Below, piece by piece: positions 22,757-32,697 of a stretch of DNA of 64,000 bases; within the stretch, counting starts at the first letter, position 1, and every line of letters starts with the position of its first letter. The notes under the pieces were generated by a model, which saw only the letters and a list, made by a program, of their open reading frames with translations, did no database searches and had not been told where the DNA came from. Location: the NCBI RefSeq assembly GCF_022539595.1, contig NC_072771.1, positions 5,278,330-5,342,329 on the forward strand, given 5' to 3'. Position numbers and translations under genes: made by a program. The DNA comes from Amphiprion ocellaris (Eukaryota; Chordata; Actinopteri; Pomacentridae).

Positions 22757-23511
22757 TTAACCTTCTGAACCTCTCATGTTGCGTTTTTTACTCAATGTGG
22801 GCTTATTTTTCACAGCAACATAAAGTACTGCACCTCTACGGAAACAGAACAACCACGACTAGAAGCAGAAATAACTCAGAAATGTATTTTGTGTAGTACA
22901 TCAAAGGTATAATGTCATATATCATAAAAAAATAGCAATGAAATGTACAATTTTTGATTGTTTATTTGACAGAAAAATTACAAAAATTGGAATCAGCTTG
23001 TACAACATTTTTTCCAACTGACCACAGGTTTTACCAACGCTAGAAAAAAAAGGTGGCTCTACACATTATAGATATTTTACTACTTACAGGTCTTGATTGT
23101 TTCCATATCTATCACCTATCTGCTTTTGTTAAACACAGCCTGCAGTTCAGCTGAAAAGTCGCAGAATTTTTGTTAAATGACTGTTTCTCGCAGCTGAGTC
23201 ACAATTGGCCTCTCAGTTGCACAGAGAAATGCAGAATTTATTGTTTTTTGCACATTTTAGCTAGTTTAAGCTGTTTATTTTTGACAAATTTTAAAATAGG
23301 ATATGTAGAATTAAGTGAATTTGATGAAATGTCAGGATTTTGTTCCTGACATGAACAGTTAAAGTCCAAAAACTGTCAAAAGCCCAATAGTCTGGTAATT
23401 CTTTCTGCTTTTACGGTTTCTGGCTGTGATAAAAGGTGAAAATTTGGCAGTTTTTAAGAAGATGACATGTTTTTCAAAGCCTCTGGCAGGGTTTTAGGTT
23501 CAGAGGGTTAA
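22757..23511. mobile_element. piggyBac-like non-autonomous element, copy B
   Basis: TTAA at 22757-22760 is followed by CCTTCTGAACC. The right end reads GGTTCAGAGGGTTAA with TTAA at 23508-23511. The inside aligns by eye with copy A at 2619-3611 (shared 'aaagt.ctgcacctct.cgg' and 'ggtggctc.aca' landmarks) but lacks the SINE. No coding capacity is visible. Confidence 0.65.
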
Positions 23512-23750
23512 TGACTTGGCTGATCTGTATTGAAGTCACATTTTTAAAATTCAAAATCAAGGCCTGAAATTCACAGTTGTGACTCAAAACAAAGAAAAAT
23601 CTATTATCTGTGACAATTTCACAAATATACATGAAGTGGCAGTTTTCCAAATTGAATTTTGTAGTAAAACCTTAACTTTCTGCAGTAGTTATTTAGTTGC
23701 AAGGCTGTTTCCCAACCAGTATTTTAAGTAACAATCTCATTGCTCCACAG

Positions 23751-24047
23751 TCCACCTGACAGCAGTCACTTTGATTCATCGGGTAACCTGAGCCCGGTCA
23801 GCTCCCAGCTCAGCTCTGAGCCCGAGGAGCGCCGACATCCAGAACCCTGCCACCCAGCAGACGCTCGTCCACCTCTCCACAGCCAGCCGGCCACGTGGAA
23901 TGAGGAAGAAGAGGAGGAGGAAGAGGCTGAGAAGGAGCTGCATGCATTACCAGAGCCTGGTTCCAACAAAGACCTGAAGGACTCCTCAGTCATCCAGCCA
24001 AAACCAGCCTTGTACAGCCAGGACAACAGGAATCAGAGCAAAATCTG
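23751..24047 (+). CDS. unc13b: unc13b exon: acidic/proline-rich linker
   Basis: This 297-nt exon is bounded by CTCCACAG and GTATGT. In phase 2 it reads (S)PPDSSHFDSSGNLSPVSSQL, then SEPEERRHPE, a Glu run (EEEEEEEEAEKEL) and LYSQDNRNQSKI(W/C). It aligns with UNC13B (SPTSSSRYGSSCNVSQGSSQLSE) directly after the SYELDY stretch, so 4333 to 23751 is also a valid in-frame splice that skips the giant exon. It ends in TG, phase 2, and the T at 25638 completes a Cys codon. It is a disordered spacer between the C2A domain and the calmodulin-binding helix. Confidence 0.9.
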
Positions 24048-25637
24048 GTATGTAATAAACTTATTTAAAGTTGAATAGCACTGAGCTGAATTTGTGAATG
24101 TAATTTTATTCCAAAAACCAACATTTGTCAGTTAGATTGCAGGAAGCAAGTAGAGCTTCGAAACCCAAGTTTTCTGCTCACACTGGTCTTTTCTTTGTCT
24201 CATCAGAAATTAATCGTCCTTTTATTTTTTAGCGTCAATGAATGTGTGCCTAAAATGTGAATGTAAGCAAAACAATAGATCAATCAAAGATAGATTATCC
24301 TGTTCACTTTCAGAATAACAGGAGAAACACAAGAAAACTAGATGCTGTTTTGTTGCGCTTATAGGCTTCTCTGAAGGTTTTCTTTTCTCTGCAGGAGCTC
24401 AGGGCAGTTTGTGTTTTTATTCAAGTGTAGAACAACTTTGACCTCCATGTCACCTCAGACCACACTACACGAATGGCAAATAGCAGCTAGTGGACACAAC
24501 TAAAGTTCTGTGACAACCATGGAGGTTTATGTGTTGCCTGTATGGTGAATATTATGGTGTGAATGGCGATTTTTGAGAGCAAAGTGCCACCTGACATCGA
24601 GAAAGCAGAAAAATGGAGCTTTTTGAGTATAAACCAATCAGCATTTGTCTTCTCCAATTTTAACCAATCAGCCCTGAGATCTGCAGAAAGAGGTTCTACA
24701 GAAGCGGCACCAATTTTTGGGATCCCCTAGAATAGCCCACAAGTTTCTCCAGTGGAAAATGGCCAAGAATCTTCTCCTATGATGCAAAAAATAGACAAAT
24801 AAGAGGAAAATCCCAGCTGGCATTGGGTGAAAGGCGTGTTACACCCTGAACATTTCATTTAGAATCACTAATTAACCTACCAAACCTATCACAGTGGGAG
24901 AAATGCTAAATCCTTCCTGCAAAGTAACAGTTCTAATGGATAAAACTTTCTTCCAACCAGATGGCAGGGAAAATAAACAGTATGCAGTTGAGTACATCAT
25001 CACATTATGGAAATTACTGCCACAGCCACATAAAAACCACCCAGTTACAGAGAAAATTAACAAAACTCGTGCTGTCACTGGCATATTAGCATTAGCATTA
25101 GCATTAGTCATTGGCTTAGTTAAAACTAAAATTGGCTAACGCTCATCCAAGCAATTTCAAATTCAACACTGGACTTCCTCGAGTCCCCAACAATTCACTT
25201 GCCAAGTTTAAAACTAGCAGAATGTGCAGACACCAAACACAGAAAGATAGATATTCATTCATTTATTACTGACTTTTGCGATAAACCATTGGGAAACTTA
25301 AGTTTACATGTAGATCCTAAAAGCGTGACAACTCTGAGAACAGATAAAACACACAGAGAAGAGGCTTGAATTTAATCACAGACACATTTCTGATATTGTG
25401 CAGGATTATTTATAAGCCTATCGAGTTTTCTATTGTCTCAGGAGATGATTATTTCTGATAAACACCAGTGTAGAAAGAGAGAAAAAAAAGATTATTTTAA
25501 GATGTAAAATTGGGATCAGGAAGACATGAGAGCAAGGAGCTGATTTTAAATAAATACATCTCTCAGGATGGGCGAACAAGAGATCTTTTCTGTGTTCTTT
25601 ATGTCTTCTCAAAAGCCCTTTCCTTGATCTTTCTCAG
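24048..25637 (+). other. unc13b: unc13b intron
   Basis: GT-AG intron of 1,590 nt. It contains a scrap of the dispersed repeat of 561-846 (about 24830-24890), a short GCATTA microsatellite (25085-25108) and a pyrimidine-rich TTCTCAG acceptor. Otherwise I see nothing. Confidence 0.8.
25085..25108. repeat. (ATTAGC)n microsatellite, four units
   Basis: Short perfect hexanucleotide tandem 'attagcattagcattagca' in intron. Confidence 0.8.
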
Positions 25638-25725
25638 TTTCTTCGAGGACGGCCCTCCACCTTGTTCTCCATCCAAAGTCCGCTGGTTGAAAGCGTACAA
25701 CAAAGTGAGAGTGAAGCTACTTGAG
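25638..25725 (+). CDS. unc13b: unc13b exon encoding the calmodulin-binding helix
   Basis: This 88-nt exon is bounded by TTCTCAG and GTAGGA. It encodes FFEDGPPPCSPS then KVRWLKAYNKVRVKLLE. The second part aligns with Munc13-1 ANWLRAFNKVRMQLQE and Munc13-2 AHWIRAVTKVRLQLQE. It includes the anchor Trp (codon at 25684-25686) and the 1-5-8 spacing Trp-Tyr-Val of the known Ca2+/calmodulin site. In mammals this helix couples residual calcium to vesicle priming and short-term plasticity, and its conservation here implies the same regulation. The exon ends on a complete codon. The next expected exon (GGLYGIDSMPDLRRKK in mammals) is not found before 64000. Confidence 0.9.
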
Positions 25726-27429
25726 GTAGGAAATACCACTTCGTCTACTCTCAACATCTGCCATCCCTTTATCTGTTTCTCTACCTTTTACACTCACAAA
25801 CACTCATGATTATCTTACATACATTTCACTAGAAGACATACAGATATTGGTTAATTTAGTGGAAGCTGGGTCATTGAGAGCAAACTAAAGAGAACCAAAC
25901 CACACATAGATCCAGACGGGCACATTAACTCTGCTGCTTCTCTTCCTCTCTTTCATGTTCTTTCTCAACCTCTTTTCCCTCCTCATGAGTTGGTTGAGTT
26001 TCCAGTCATGCCACAGCAATTTGCACCAATTTTGCGCTCCTTAAGGATTTCCGCTTTGATCTGGGAAGCTCCTTTTCAGTGTCGGCTCCTTCAGATCGCT
26101 CTGCTGCAACGCAAACTTCTTCCAAAGCGATTCCTCAGATCGCCGGTTTACAGTCGACTGCTGTGTTGGGGTCTGTCTGAGTTTGGCAAATGTCACAGTT
26201 GCATGTGGCCCGTCTGTTGAGTGTTTTCTCTCTTGTTTATTTCCCTTGTGGTGTGAACTCATTACAAAAACTTGTGTGTGTCTGTTGTCATGAAACATTT
26301 AATATGGCTAAAGGTAGCTACCTTCACCCACCTTGCCTCAAGCCATTGCTTTCTAACAGACCCTAGAGGAATGATTTTGTTTTATGGGTTTAGGTCATTT
26401 GCATGTGTGATAAAAATACAGGAAGGAGTTGAGTTTATCGAGCCATTTCTGAAAATTACATATAGAAAACGACTAAAACAAGCAGACAAATTATTAAAAA
26501 GAGATGCACATTGAAGCAAATGGTGCAAATGAAATATCAAACAGTAAGCAGAGCAAATAATCTCGTCTTGTTATGTGTGTTTGTGTAAGTTTAAGGATAA
26601 GGAACGAAGAAATAGTCATTTGGTGGAGTGAGAATCAGAAAGAGCATGATCAGCGGGGTTAAACCTTCCTTATTTCCTTTCAGTCAGACCTGAAAATATA
26701 CATTTAAAATCATTCATATATAAATCAGTCTTTGCAAAGCTTGAGTGTTTTCCTGAATATATGCAGTTTCCCTAAATCTCTGCATCAGAAGTTGAGACTA
26801 CAAAGTTAGCATGAAACATAGAGGCACAACAGATGCTTTTTTACCTTCTATGGCTTCAACTGAACACTTATCATTCAACAAGTAAGCAGTAAATTATTAA
26901 CATTTTGTCGGAAAAGAGAAATACTATCTTTTGGATGCATAAACTCATCAGTTTCAATGTGGTGGACATCCACTGTAATCTCTATAACAAGATAGGATTG
27001 TTGCCTTTATGACCGTTTCAACAACAATTTCAAAAGTAAACACTTCATAAATGTAAAATTTGTGTGAGAGCTGTTGTATTGGATGGTACAGGTGTCAGAC
27101 TGGGATCTTTCTGAGACCAGACCACCCAATCTGCACTAATTGACATTCCTGTACAACTAAAATGGATTATTTAAGTTGGTAGGAGAAACACGCTTTCTGT
27201 TTCTGTTATCTTCAATTCAGGTGAATCTGTCTGACTTGACAATGATAGTAGTAATTGTAGTTAGCATATATTGTGATAAAGTGTTTACAATTAAAGCTAT
27301 TATGAATTTACATTTTAAAACAATACTTTAAGGTTCAAAACCTGTAAAAACAGTGAAAGTAACAGCAGATATGAGCTGATGGTGTCAGTTCAACTAAGTT
27401 TATCGTCTTTTCTGACTCAGACTTGTTTG

Positions 27430-27660
27430 GTCATAAGTCAGGACATTTGGGGAAATCCCTCTGAAACCTTCATTCTATCCTGAGTGAAACATTTCTTTAC
27501 CACTTTTAATAAGTGTTTGGGGTCATTGTGTTGTTGAAACATCCAACTTTGTCCAAGATCAGCCTTCTGGATGATGATTTTAGGTTTACCCGGAGAATGT
27601 AGAGGTGATGCTCCTTCAGCATTTTCCCATTTATTTGTGTAAAGCAACAATTGCACAGAG
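27430..27660 (-). mobile_element. decayed Tc1/mariner transposase fragment
   Basis: The minus strand reads MFQQHNDPKHLLKVVKK...KVSEGFPQMS. This resembles the Tc1 transposase segment FQQDNDPKHTSKLVQKWF...KVLEWPSQS. A neighbouring 'gcatgatggtggcagtatta' string resembles the KHGGGSIMLWG codons. Only scraps remain and the order is disturbed. Confidence 0.6.
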
Positions 27661-28072
27661 CATAATACTGCCACCATCATGCTTGACAGTAGTTCTGTCC
27701 GATAATGATAATTTTTGTTTATTTGAATATTTGTACACAGTTTTAGGGAGTTTTAGTTGTACAAATCATTTTTGCACAGTATATTTTATACACTGTATTT
27801 TTTTAAAATTAGAGCATAATACTGCCACCACCATGCTTGATGGTAGTTCTGCAGGATATTGATAATTTCTATTCATTTTGATACTTGTATGCATAGTTTT
27901 AGAGAGTTTTAGTTATACAAATCATTTTTGTACAGTCAATTTTTTACACTGTTTTCTTAAAATCAGAGCATAATACTGCCACTATGTGCTTGATGCACAT
28001 AGTTTTAGAGCATTTTAGATATATGTCACTTTTGCACAATATATTTTTACACTGTTTTTTGTCCATATGATA
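27658..28072. repeat. three tandem units of about 153 bp derived from a Tc1 scrap
   Basis: The landmark 'gcataatactgccacca' recurs at about 27661, 27813 and 27967. Each is followed by a TTGAT-rich stretch, 'agttttag.gagttttag' and 'ttttgcacag.ata.tttt.acact'. Spacing is about 153 nt. The third unit has an internal deletion. Confidence 0.75.
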
Positions 28073-28080
28073 TTATATTG

Positions 28081-28710
28081 CATCTTATATAGTGGTCATA
28101 ACCAGTCTTATGGACTTTAAGAGTGAGAGTGTGTGTTTGGGTTAGACAGAGACTTGTGCAGGTTTAACAGTTTCATGATTATTTAGAAACAAAAGCTGTT
28201 CCAGAACCTTTCAGTTGTACTCTGTCTGCTGTAGAACTTCTTGCCAGAGAGCAGCTTGGTAAACAGTCCATGATGGGATTCGGTCATTAATGATGTCGGT
28301 GGCTTCGGTCAATCAGCGTTTGTATGCAACATCCTGGATGCATAGAAGTGATGTCCCAATGATTTTCTCTGCTGTCCTTGTTACTTTCTGTTGGACTTCC
28401 AGTGACCAAAACAGGGGTTTTTGCAACTTTTTGCACACTGGATATTTTTACAACACATATATGTAAGTTTACATTGCCTAGTTCTTTTTACATTATTTTA
28501 CATTGTTGCTCACTGTATATTATTTACACTGTTTATTTTTTACAGTACATCTTACAAGTATATTATTACGTTGGAGTTTTTAGTATGTTTTAGTATTTCT
28601 CTGAATAGATTCTGTGCTTAAATATTTCATGTGACAAATAACAGATAGTCTTGAGTCAATTTGACTGTTATTGGCGCTATATAAATAAAACTGAATTGAA
28701 TTAAATAATA
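28081..28710 (+). repeat. dispersed repeat ending in a LINE-like tail
   Basis: A block of typical fish dispersed-repeat sequence ('gctgttccagaacctttcag ... cttgccagagagcagcttgg') leads into 'ggcgctatataaataaaact' followed by GAATTGAATT. That AT-rich tail is familiar as the 3' end of abundant fish non-LTR elements. A second copy of the tail lies at 40700-40768. Confidence 0.55.
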
Positions 28711-28729
28711 TCTGTCCATCTATAATAAC

Positions 28730-29500
28730 GTTCAAAAACTTTCAGTCCTGTTGAATCAGAACCACAACAGCAACATGGTTGCATTTTAAGCATAAAGGCA
28801 GACACATGCAGAAATATATATATATTTTAAATTAGTTTATTTTGTTATATTTGAGTTGTATTAAATATTATACATATTTCATTCATATATTATAAACGTA
28901 AAAAAATAAATTACATTCACTAAAATACAGATTTTGATGTTGACATTATGTCAATTTTGTTAGGAAACTATTCATTATATTTCAAACATTAAGATACACA
29001 TTTTTTCTTTTAAATATCTGTATAATAACATTTTCTTCCTGAAATATATAAAATGAAAATAGCATCATTTTATGGTCAACACTTGTAAAGGAATAAACCA
29101 TTTTACCATCTATAAAAACACAGATTTTGGATATATATATTATTTACCATTTTGAACTGTTAGTTATTGTTGTAAATGTAAATGGATATTTACAGAGATT
29201 CTACTAGTTATTATGTCTGATTTAAGCAGATCTACAAAATAACAGTAAGTTGTTTTTAAAAATAGAGTGAAAACCAGTTTTTAACAGTTTAACATCTTCA
29301 ACACTTCATTAGAAGAACACAACATGGATTTGAGTCACATCATATACACAACATAAACAATTAAAACTGAAACTTTCAGTCCTGTTTGATTCAGAACCTC
29401 CGGTTTGTACAACAGCAACATGGTTCTATTTAACCATAGAGGCAGACACATGCAGAAATATATATTTTAGTTTAGTTTATTTGATCAATTTGGATGTATT
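28730..29500 (+). repeat. pair of about 130-bp direct repeats flanking 0.5 kb
   Basis: 'actttcagtcctgttgaatc' near 28738 and 'actttcagtcctgtttgatt' near 29370 begin two similar segments. Both continue through 'acaacagcaacatggtt' and 'ggcagacacatgcagaaata'. The sequence between them is AT-rich with no ORF. This could be an old local duplication or direct terminal repeats of a decayed element. Confidence 0.55.
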
Positions 29501-29530
29501 TTGTATCTTTTAAATTTGGCCGTCCTCTCC

Positions 29531-29556
29531 TTTTTTTTTTTTTTTTTTTTTTTTTT
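29531..29556. repeat. 26-nt poly-T (poly-A on the minus strand)
   Basis: It lies about 355 nt downstream of the stop codon of the minus-strand coiled-coil ORF. It could be a retrocopy poly-A tail or part of the adjacent dispersed repeat (29558-29745). Confidence 0.9.
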
Positions 29557-29557
29557 G

Positions 29558-29745
29558 GAATTAGAGGACAATTTAGAGAATCCAATTAGCCTAATTTGTG
29601 TTTTTTTTGTGTTGTGGGAGGAAACCGGAGCGTCCCGGGGAAAACCCACGCAAGCACGGGGAGAAAACACACAACTCCCCACAGAAACATGAAGAAGTGT
29701 TTCTGTGAGGCTGCAGCGCTGAACGCTGAGCCACTGTGCTGCCCT
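29558..29745 (+). repeat. copy of the dispersed repeat of 561-846
   Basis: Contains 'acaatttagagaatccaatt', 'ttgtgggaggaaaccggag', 'aaaacccacgcaagcacggg' and ends 'gagccactgtgctgccc'. It would form part of the 3' UTR of the minus-strand ORF, or an insertion next to it. Confidence 0.75.
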
Positions 29746-29880
29746 TAGGATAGAGGGAGGACAGAGGGAGGAAAGAAGGAGGATAGAGGGAGGACAGAGG
29801 GAGGAAAGAAGGAGGATAGAGGGAGGACAGAGGGGTGAGAAAGGGGTGAGAAAGGGGGAAAATGGGAGAAAGATGGTAGG
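29746..29880. repeat. purine-rich minisatellite, about 31-bp unit
   Basis: A GA-rich unit 'gatagagggaggacagaggg' plus 'aggaaagaagga' repeats about 2.5 times and then decays into GGGGTGAGAAA units. It lies directly downstream of the minus-strand stop codon. Confidence 0.8.
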
Positions 29881-29909
29881 AAGTTGGTAGGAAGTTGGAG
29901 AAAGGAAGT

Positions 29910-31505
29910 TTAGAACATCCAGCTCCAGCAACCCGACTTCTTCCTCTTCTCTTTCTTTTCTTTTTTGACCATTTTCTCCTCCTCTCTCTGCTCTGCGCTC
30001 TTGAAGCAGCAGAAGAATCTCTTCTTCTGCTGCTTCTTAACGAGGCGCTCCTGCAGCTCTTCATTGTTTTTCTGCAGGGTTTTGTTTTCTTCTTCAAATT
30101 TTTTGCTCTGTTCTGTCAGGACTTTTACTACCTCCTGGATTGACGACTTGTCCTGCTCCAGAGCTTTGTTTACCAACTGGAGATCATCATTTTTAGCTTC
30201 CAGATCCAGTTTTTCTGTCTGGAGATTTTCATTTTTACTCTCCAGATCCAGTTTTTCTGTCTGGAGATTTTCATTTTTAATCTCCAGATCCAGTTTTTCT
30301 TTCTGGAGATTTTCATTTTTAATCTCCAGATCCAGTTTTTCTGTCTGGAGATTTTCATTTTTACTCTCCAGATCCAGTTTTTCTTTCTGGAGATTTTCAT
30401 TTTTAATCTCCAGATCCAGTTTTTCTGTCTGGAGATTTTCATTTTTAATCTCCAGATCCAGTTTTTCTGTCTGGAGATTTTCATTTTTAATCTCCAGATC
30501 CAGTTTTTCTGTCTGGAGATTTTCATTTTTAATCTCCAGATTCAGTTTTTCTGTCTGGAGATTTTCATTTTTAATCTCCAGATCCAGTTTTTCTCTCTGG
30601 AGAGTTTCACTTTTTATGTCCAGGTTGTTGATCTCATCTCTGAGGGTTTTGGTGGTTCCCTCAAATTCCTGATTTTTTTCGTGGAGGTCTTTGTTTTCTC
30701 TTTCCAGCTGTAGATTTTGATCTTGGAAGTCTTTACTTTTGACCTCCAACTCTTCTTTCTCAGCTTTATATTTATCCTTCAGTTTCATTAAGGTCTCTTT
30801 AGCCTTGGTTTTTATCTCCTTGTTTTTCTCCTGAAGGACCTTTATCTCCTCGGCCATCCTCTCTGTTTGCTTGGTCAGGTCCTTGTTGTGCTTTTCAAGG
30901 GCTTTGTTGGAGGCCTTGAGCTCCTTTTTTTCGCTGGTCAGAGTTACTATCTCGGCCTGCATGTCGAACCTTCCAGACCTATTGTTGTCAGATTTGTCTG
31001 GCTTTCTCGACACTTCCTCCAGCTGTTTTTCCAGCATTTTATTTTGCTCCTGGAGCGTCTTTTTAGCTTCCTGCAGCTCCTTTATCATTTTCTGCGTCTC
31101 TTTCGTCTCGTCCTTGCGAGTTCTTTCTTGGTCCTGCAGAGCCAAAAATTCCTCTTCAACCAATTCCTTTTTCATCTCCAGCTCTTGATTTTCAAGCTGG
31201 AGATCTCTGACTTTCTCCTGCAGTTGTTTCTTGTCCTTTGTCAGAAGGACTTTCTCTGCCTGGAGGTTTTTGCACTTCTGTTCCAGTTCATGTAGCTTTT
31301 TCACTTCCCCCATCTTGGGAGTGTTTTGGTTTGCTGGTTCTGGGGCCTCGTCCAACGGCTGGTCGGGCTGTTCATTGGCCTCCAGCAAATCTTCTATTGG
31401 GTTCTCCAGAAGATCTTCCAGCTTGCTACTTTTGTCCTGGTCAGAGGCGCAACTTTTGTCGTTTTGTCCACGACGAGAGGTGTTTTTCTTCTTCTTTCCT
31501 GGCAT
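29910..31505 (-). CDS. intronless coiled-coil protein, 531 aa, nested antisense in unc13b
   Basis: A single open frame runs from ATG at 31505 (MPGKKKKNTSRRGQNDK) to TAA at 29910-29912. The frame is open 15 codons further upstream but only from a TTG, so the ATG is preferred. Layout: basic start; acidic segment (LEDLLENPIEDLLEANEQ); Leu/Lys/Glu-rich coiled coil from about residue 65; ten 14-residue units (TEKLDLEIKNENLQ) around residues 300-445; more coiled coil; then a short basic tail with RFFCCFK and a C-terminal GCWSWMF. I see no catalytic motif, signal peptide or membrane segment and do not recognise the family. Cys pairs and basic residues could support membrane attachment by palmitoylation (inference). 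A TATA box and an X-box-like palindrome lie upstream. The lack of introns and a nearby poly-A run fit a retrogene, yet the frame is intact. Confidence 0.7.
   Translation of the reverse strand: MPGKKKKNTSRRGQNDKSCASDQDKSSKLEDLLENPIEDLLEANEQPDQPLDEAPEPANQNTPKMGEVKKLHELEQKCKNLQAEKVLLTKDKKQLQEKVRDLQLENQELEMKKELVEEEFLALQDQERTRKDETKETQKMIKELQEAKKTLQEQNKMLEKQLEEVSRKPDKSDNNRSGRFDMQAEIVTLTSEKKELKASNKALEKHNKDLTKQTERMAEEIKVLQEKNKEIKTKAKETLMKLKDKYKAEKEELEVKSKDFQDQNLQLERENKDLHEKNQEFEGTTKTLRDEINNLDIKSETLQREKLDLEIKNENLQTEKLNLEIKNENLQTEKLDLEIKNENLQTEKLDLEIKNENLQTEKLDLEIKNENLQKEKLDLESKNENLQTEKLDLEIKNENLQKEKLDLEIKNENLQTEKLDLESKNENLQTEKLDLEAKNDDLQLVNKALEQDKSSIQEVVKVLTEQSKKFEEENKTLQKNNEELQERLVKKQQKKRFFCCFKSAEQREEEKMVKKEKKEKRKKSGCWSWMF
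30180..30605 (-). repeat. ten 42-nt coding tandem units in the coiled-coil ORF
   Basis: The 42-nt unit encodes a 14-residue pattern EKLDLEIKNENLQ(T/K), that is two heptads with Leu seven residues apart. Changes among units are few (I/S/A at one site, T/K/R at the junction, D/N once), so the array is young or homogenised. Plus-strand appearance: 'ctccagatccagtttttctg' plus 'tctggagattttcattttta'. Confidence 0.92.
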
Positions 31506-31703
31506 TTTACCGTCAAAGCAAAGGTGATGCCAATAAAATAAATTCCACAAAAATATTACTCAGCAGGTTGAGTTTCTGTCTCAAACAAGGTTCTTTGTCT
31601 ACAGTTGGTCGTTCGGTCTCGTGAATTCTGTTGAATGCTCAGTAAATCCTAAGTACATCGCTGGATGGGAATCCGAGAATGACTGACCTCTGATTTGTTC
31701 AAC

Positions 31704-31712
31704 CTTTTTATA
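31704..31712 (-). promoter_or_regulatory. TATA box for the minus-strand coiled-coil gene
   Basis: The minus strand reads GTATAAAAAGG, a near-consensus TATA box about 200 nt upstream of the ATG. It predicts a start site near 31675 and a 5' UTR of roughly 170 nt. CRE-like TGACATCA strings lie further upstream (about 31790). Confidence 0.5.
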
Positions 31713-31818
31713 CTTTTGGAAAGGGTTGGACATCACTGTGATGTCATCATACGTATATGATGTTATAACACATGTAATGGCATCAAATTATGACATCACA
31801 CACCAACGGAATTTTCAT

Positions 31819-31831
31819 GTTGCCTAGCAAC
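31819..31831. promoter_or_regulatory. RFX X-box-like palindrome GTTGCCTAGCAAC
   Basis: Matches the RFX-factor X-box pattern (GTNRCC, short spacer, RGYAAC). It sits about 107 nt upstream of the TATA box and 314 nt upstream of the ATG of the coiled-coil ORF. RFX factors drive ciliary and spermatogenic genes. The reverse complement occurs at 32097-32109, so the pair may instead be the ends of a repeat. Confidence 0.45.
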
Positions 31832-32096
31832 AAATTTGAATAATGCACCACCTACTGGCAACCAAAGGCAATGCTATGGGCCCCAAAATGAGCCCAGAAA
31901 CATTCCATTGACCTCAAACTCGACGCTGCACTTCCTCTGGTGCTCAGCGACAAACCTGTTGAGTTTGAAGTGGATCGGAGACAAAGTTGTCAAGATACAT
32001 GAAGACAACACACATATAGAGACTAGATTTCTCAGAGAGATCAACAGCAGAGACTTCTAGAATCTTCCGTGTTGCAGTACAGTGGATGGGGCCTCT

Positions 32097-32109
32097 GTTG
32101 CTAGGCAAC
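32097..32109. promoter_or_regulatory. second X-box-like site, inverse of the first
   Basis: GTTGCTAGGCAAC, the exact reverse complement of 31819-31831, 265 nt away. The intervening sequence is a candidate upstream regulatory block or a repeat body. Confidence 0.35.
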
Positions 32110-32697
32110 AACAACACGTGAATTTGGAAAGTCACAGGCTGTCTCAATCTAGCAGTTAGCAAGACATGTCTGTTACAGGTAGCTAATGGTTAATCATACA
32201 GGCCTATAGTGGTTCTGATAGTCCCTGTGTCCTCAAACTACACACTAAACCTTTGGATGCTATTTCATCATGTGTGTTATAGAATTCATTTACTTGTTTT
32301 CGCAGAGCACAAATTATGTTGCTCCTCATTTGCTGCATTTACTGTGTAAAATGACATCTACATAAAGCCTCAAATTTGTGTCTGTGCAGCAACTAAGCTA
32401 CAATGGCAATAGCGCGCATTCTTGGCAGTAGTGTGAATTCATGGAAGATGTAGTTGTGACTGATGGTGCATGTGTGGAAAAGAGTTTTCCAAGTGGACTT
32501 GAAATTTAATGTAATAGCTACAACTACATGTCTGTGCATGTTTGAAAGGGAGTATAATCAAGACTTTAGCCAAACCGCATTGGTAATTGGTAAGTCTAAC
32601 CTTTATCTCAGGTGACTGAAGGTCAACACTGTGCTATAGGGATGACCAGATCGAGTAGTATCAGCCAGTACCCAATACCTTCTTTTTTATAGATACA

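Larger units (their letters stand above)
20780..23750 (+). other. unc13b: unc13b intron, or 3' UTR if the giant exon is terminal
   Basis: No exon with clear homology is seen. About 21030-21770 holds three diverged units of about 300 nt sharing 'ttagtcaat.ttgataat', 'aaaaggttta' and 'ttatcaa.gt.cac'. AATAAA-type signals occur near 21490 and 21774, which would allow 3' processing if the giant exon is terminal. A GC-richer stretch follows at about 22060-22380 with a good splice donor, then a TTAA-flanked element (22757-23511). The intron ends in CTCCACAG at 23750. Confidence 0.6.

Noticed and set aside
29965..30672. 235-codon plus-strand ORF across the 42-nt array
   Set aside because: Antisense shadow of the stop-free 42-nt repeat. 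The minus-strand frame extends far beyond the array on both sides and has a start, a tail and a TATA box.
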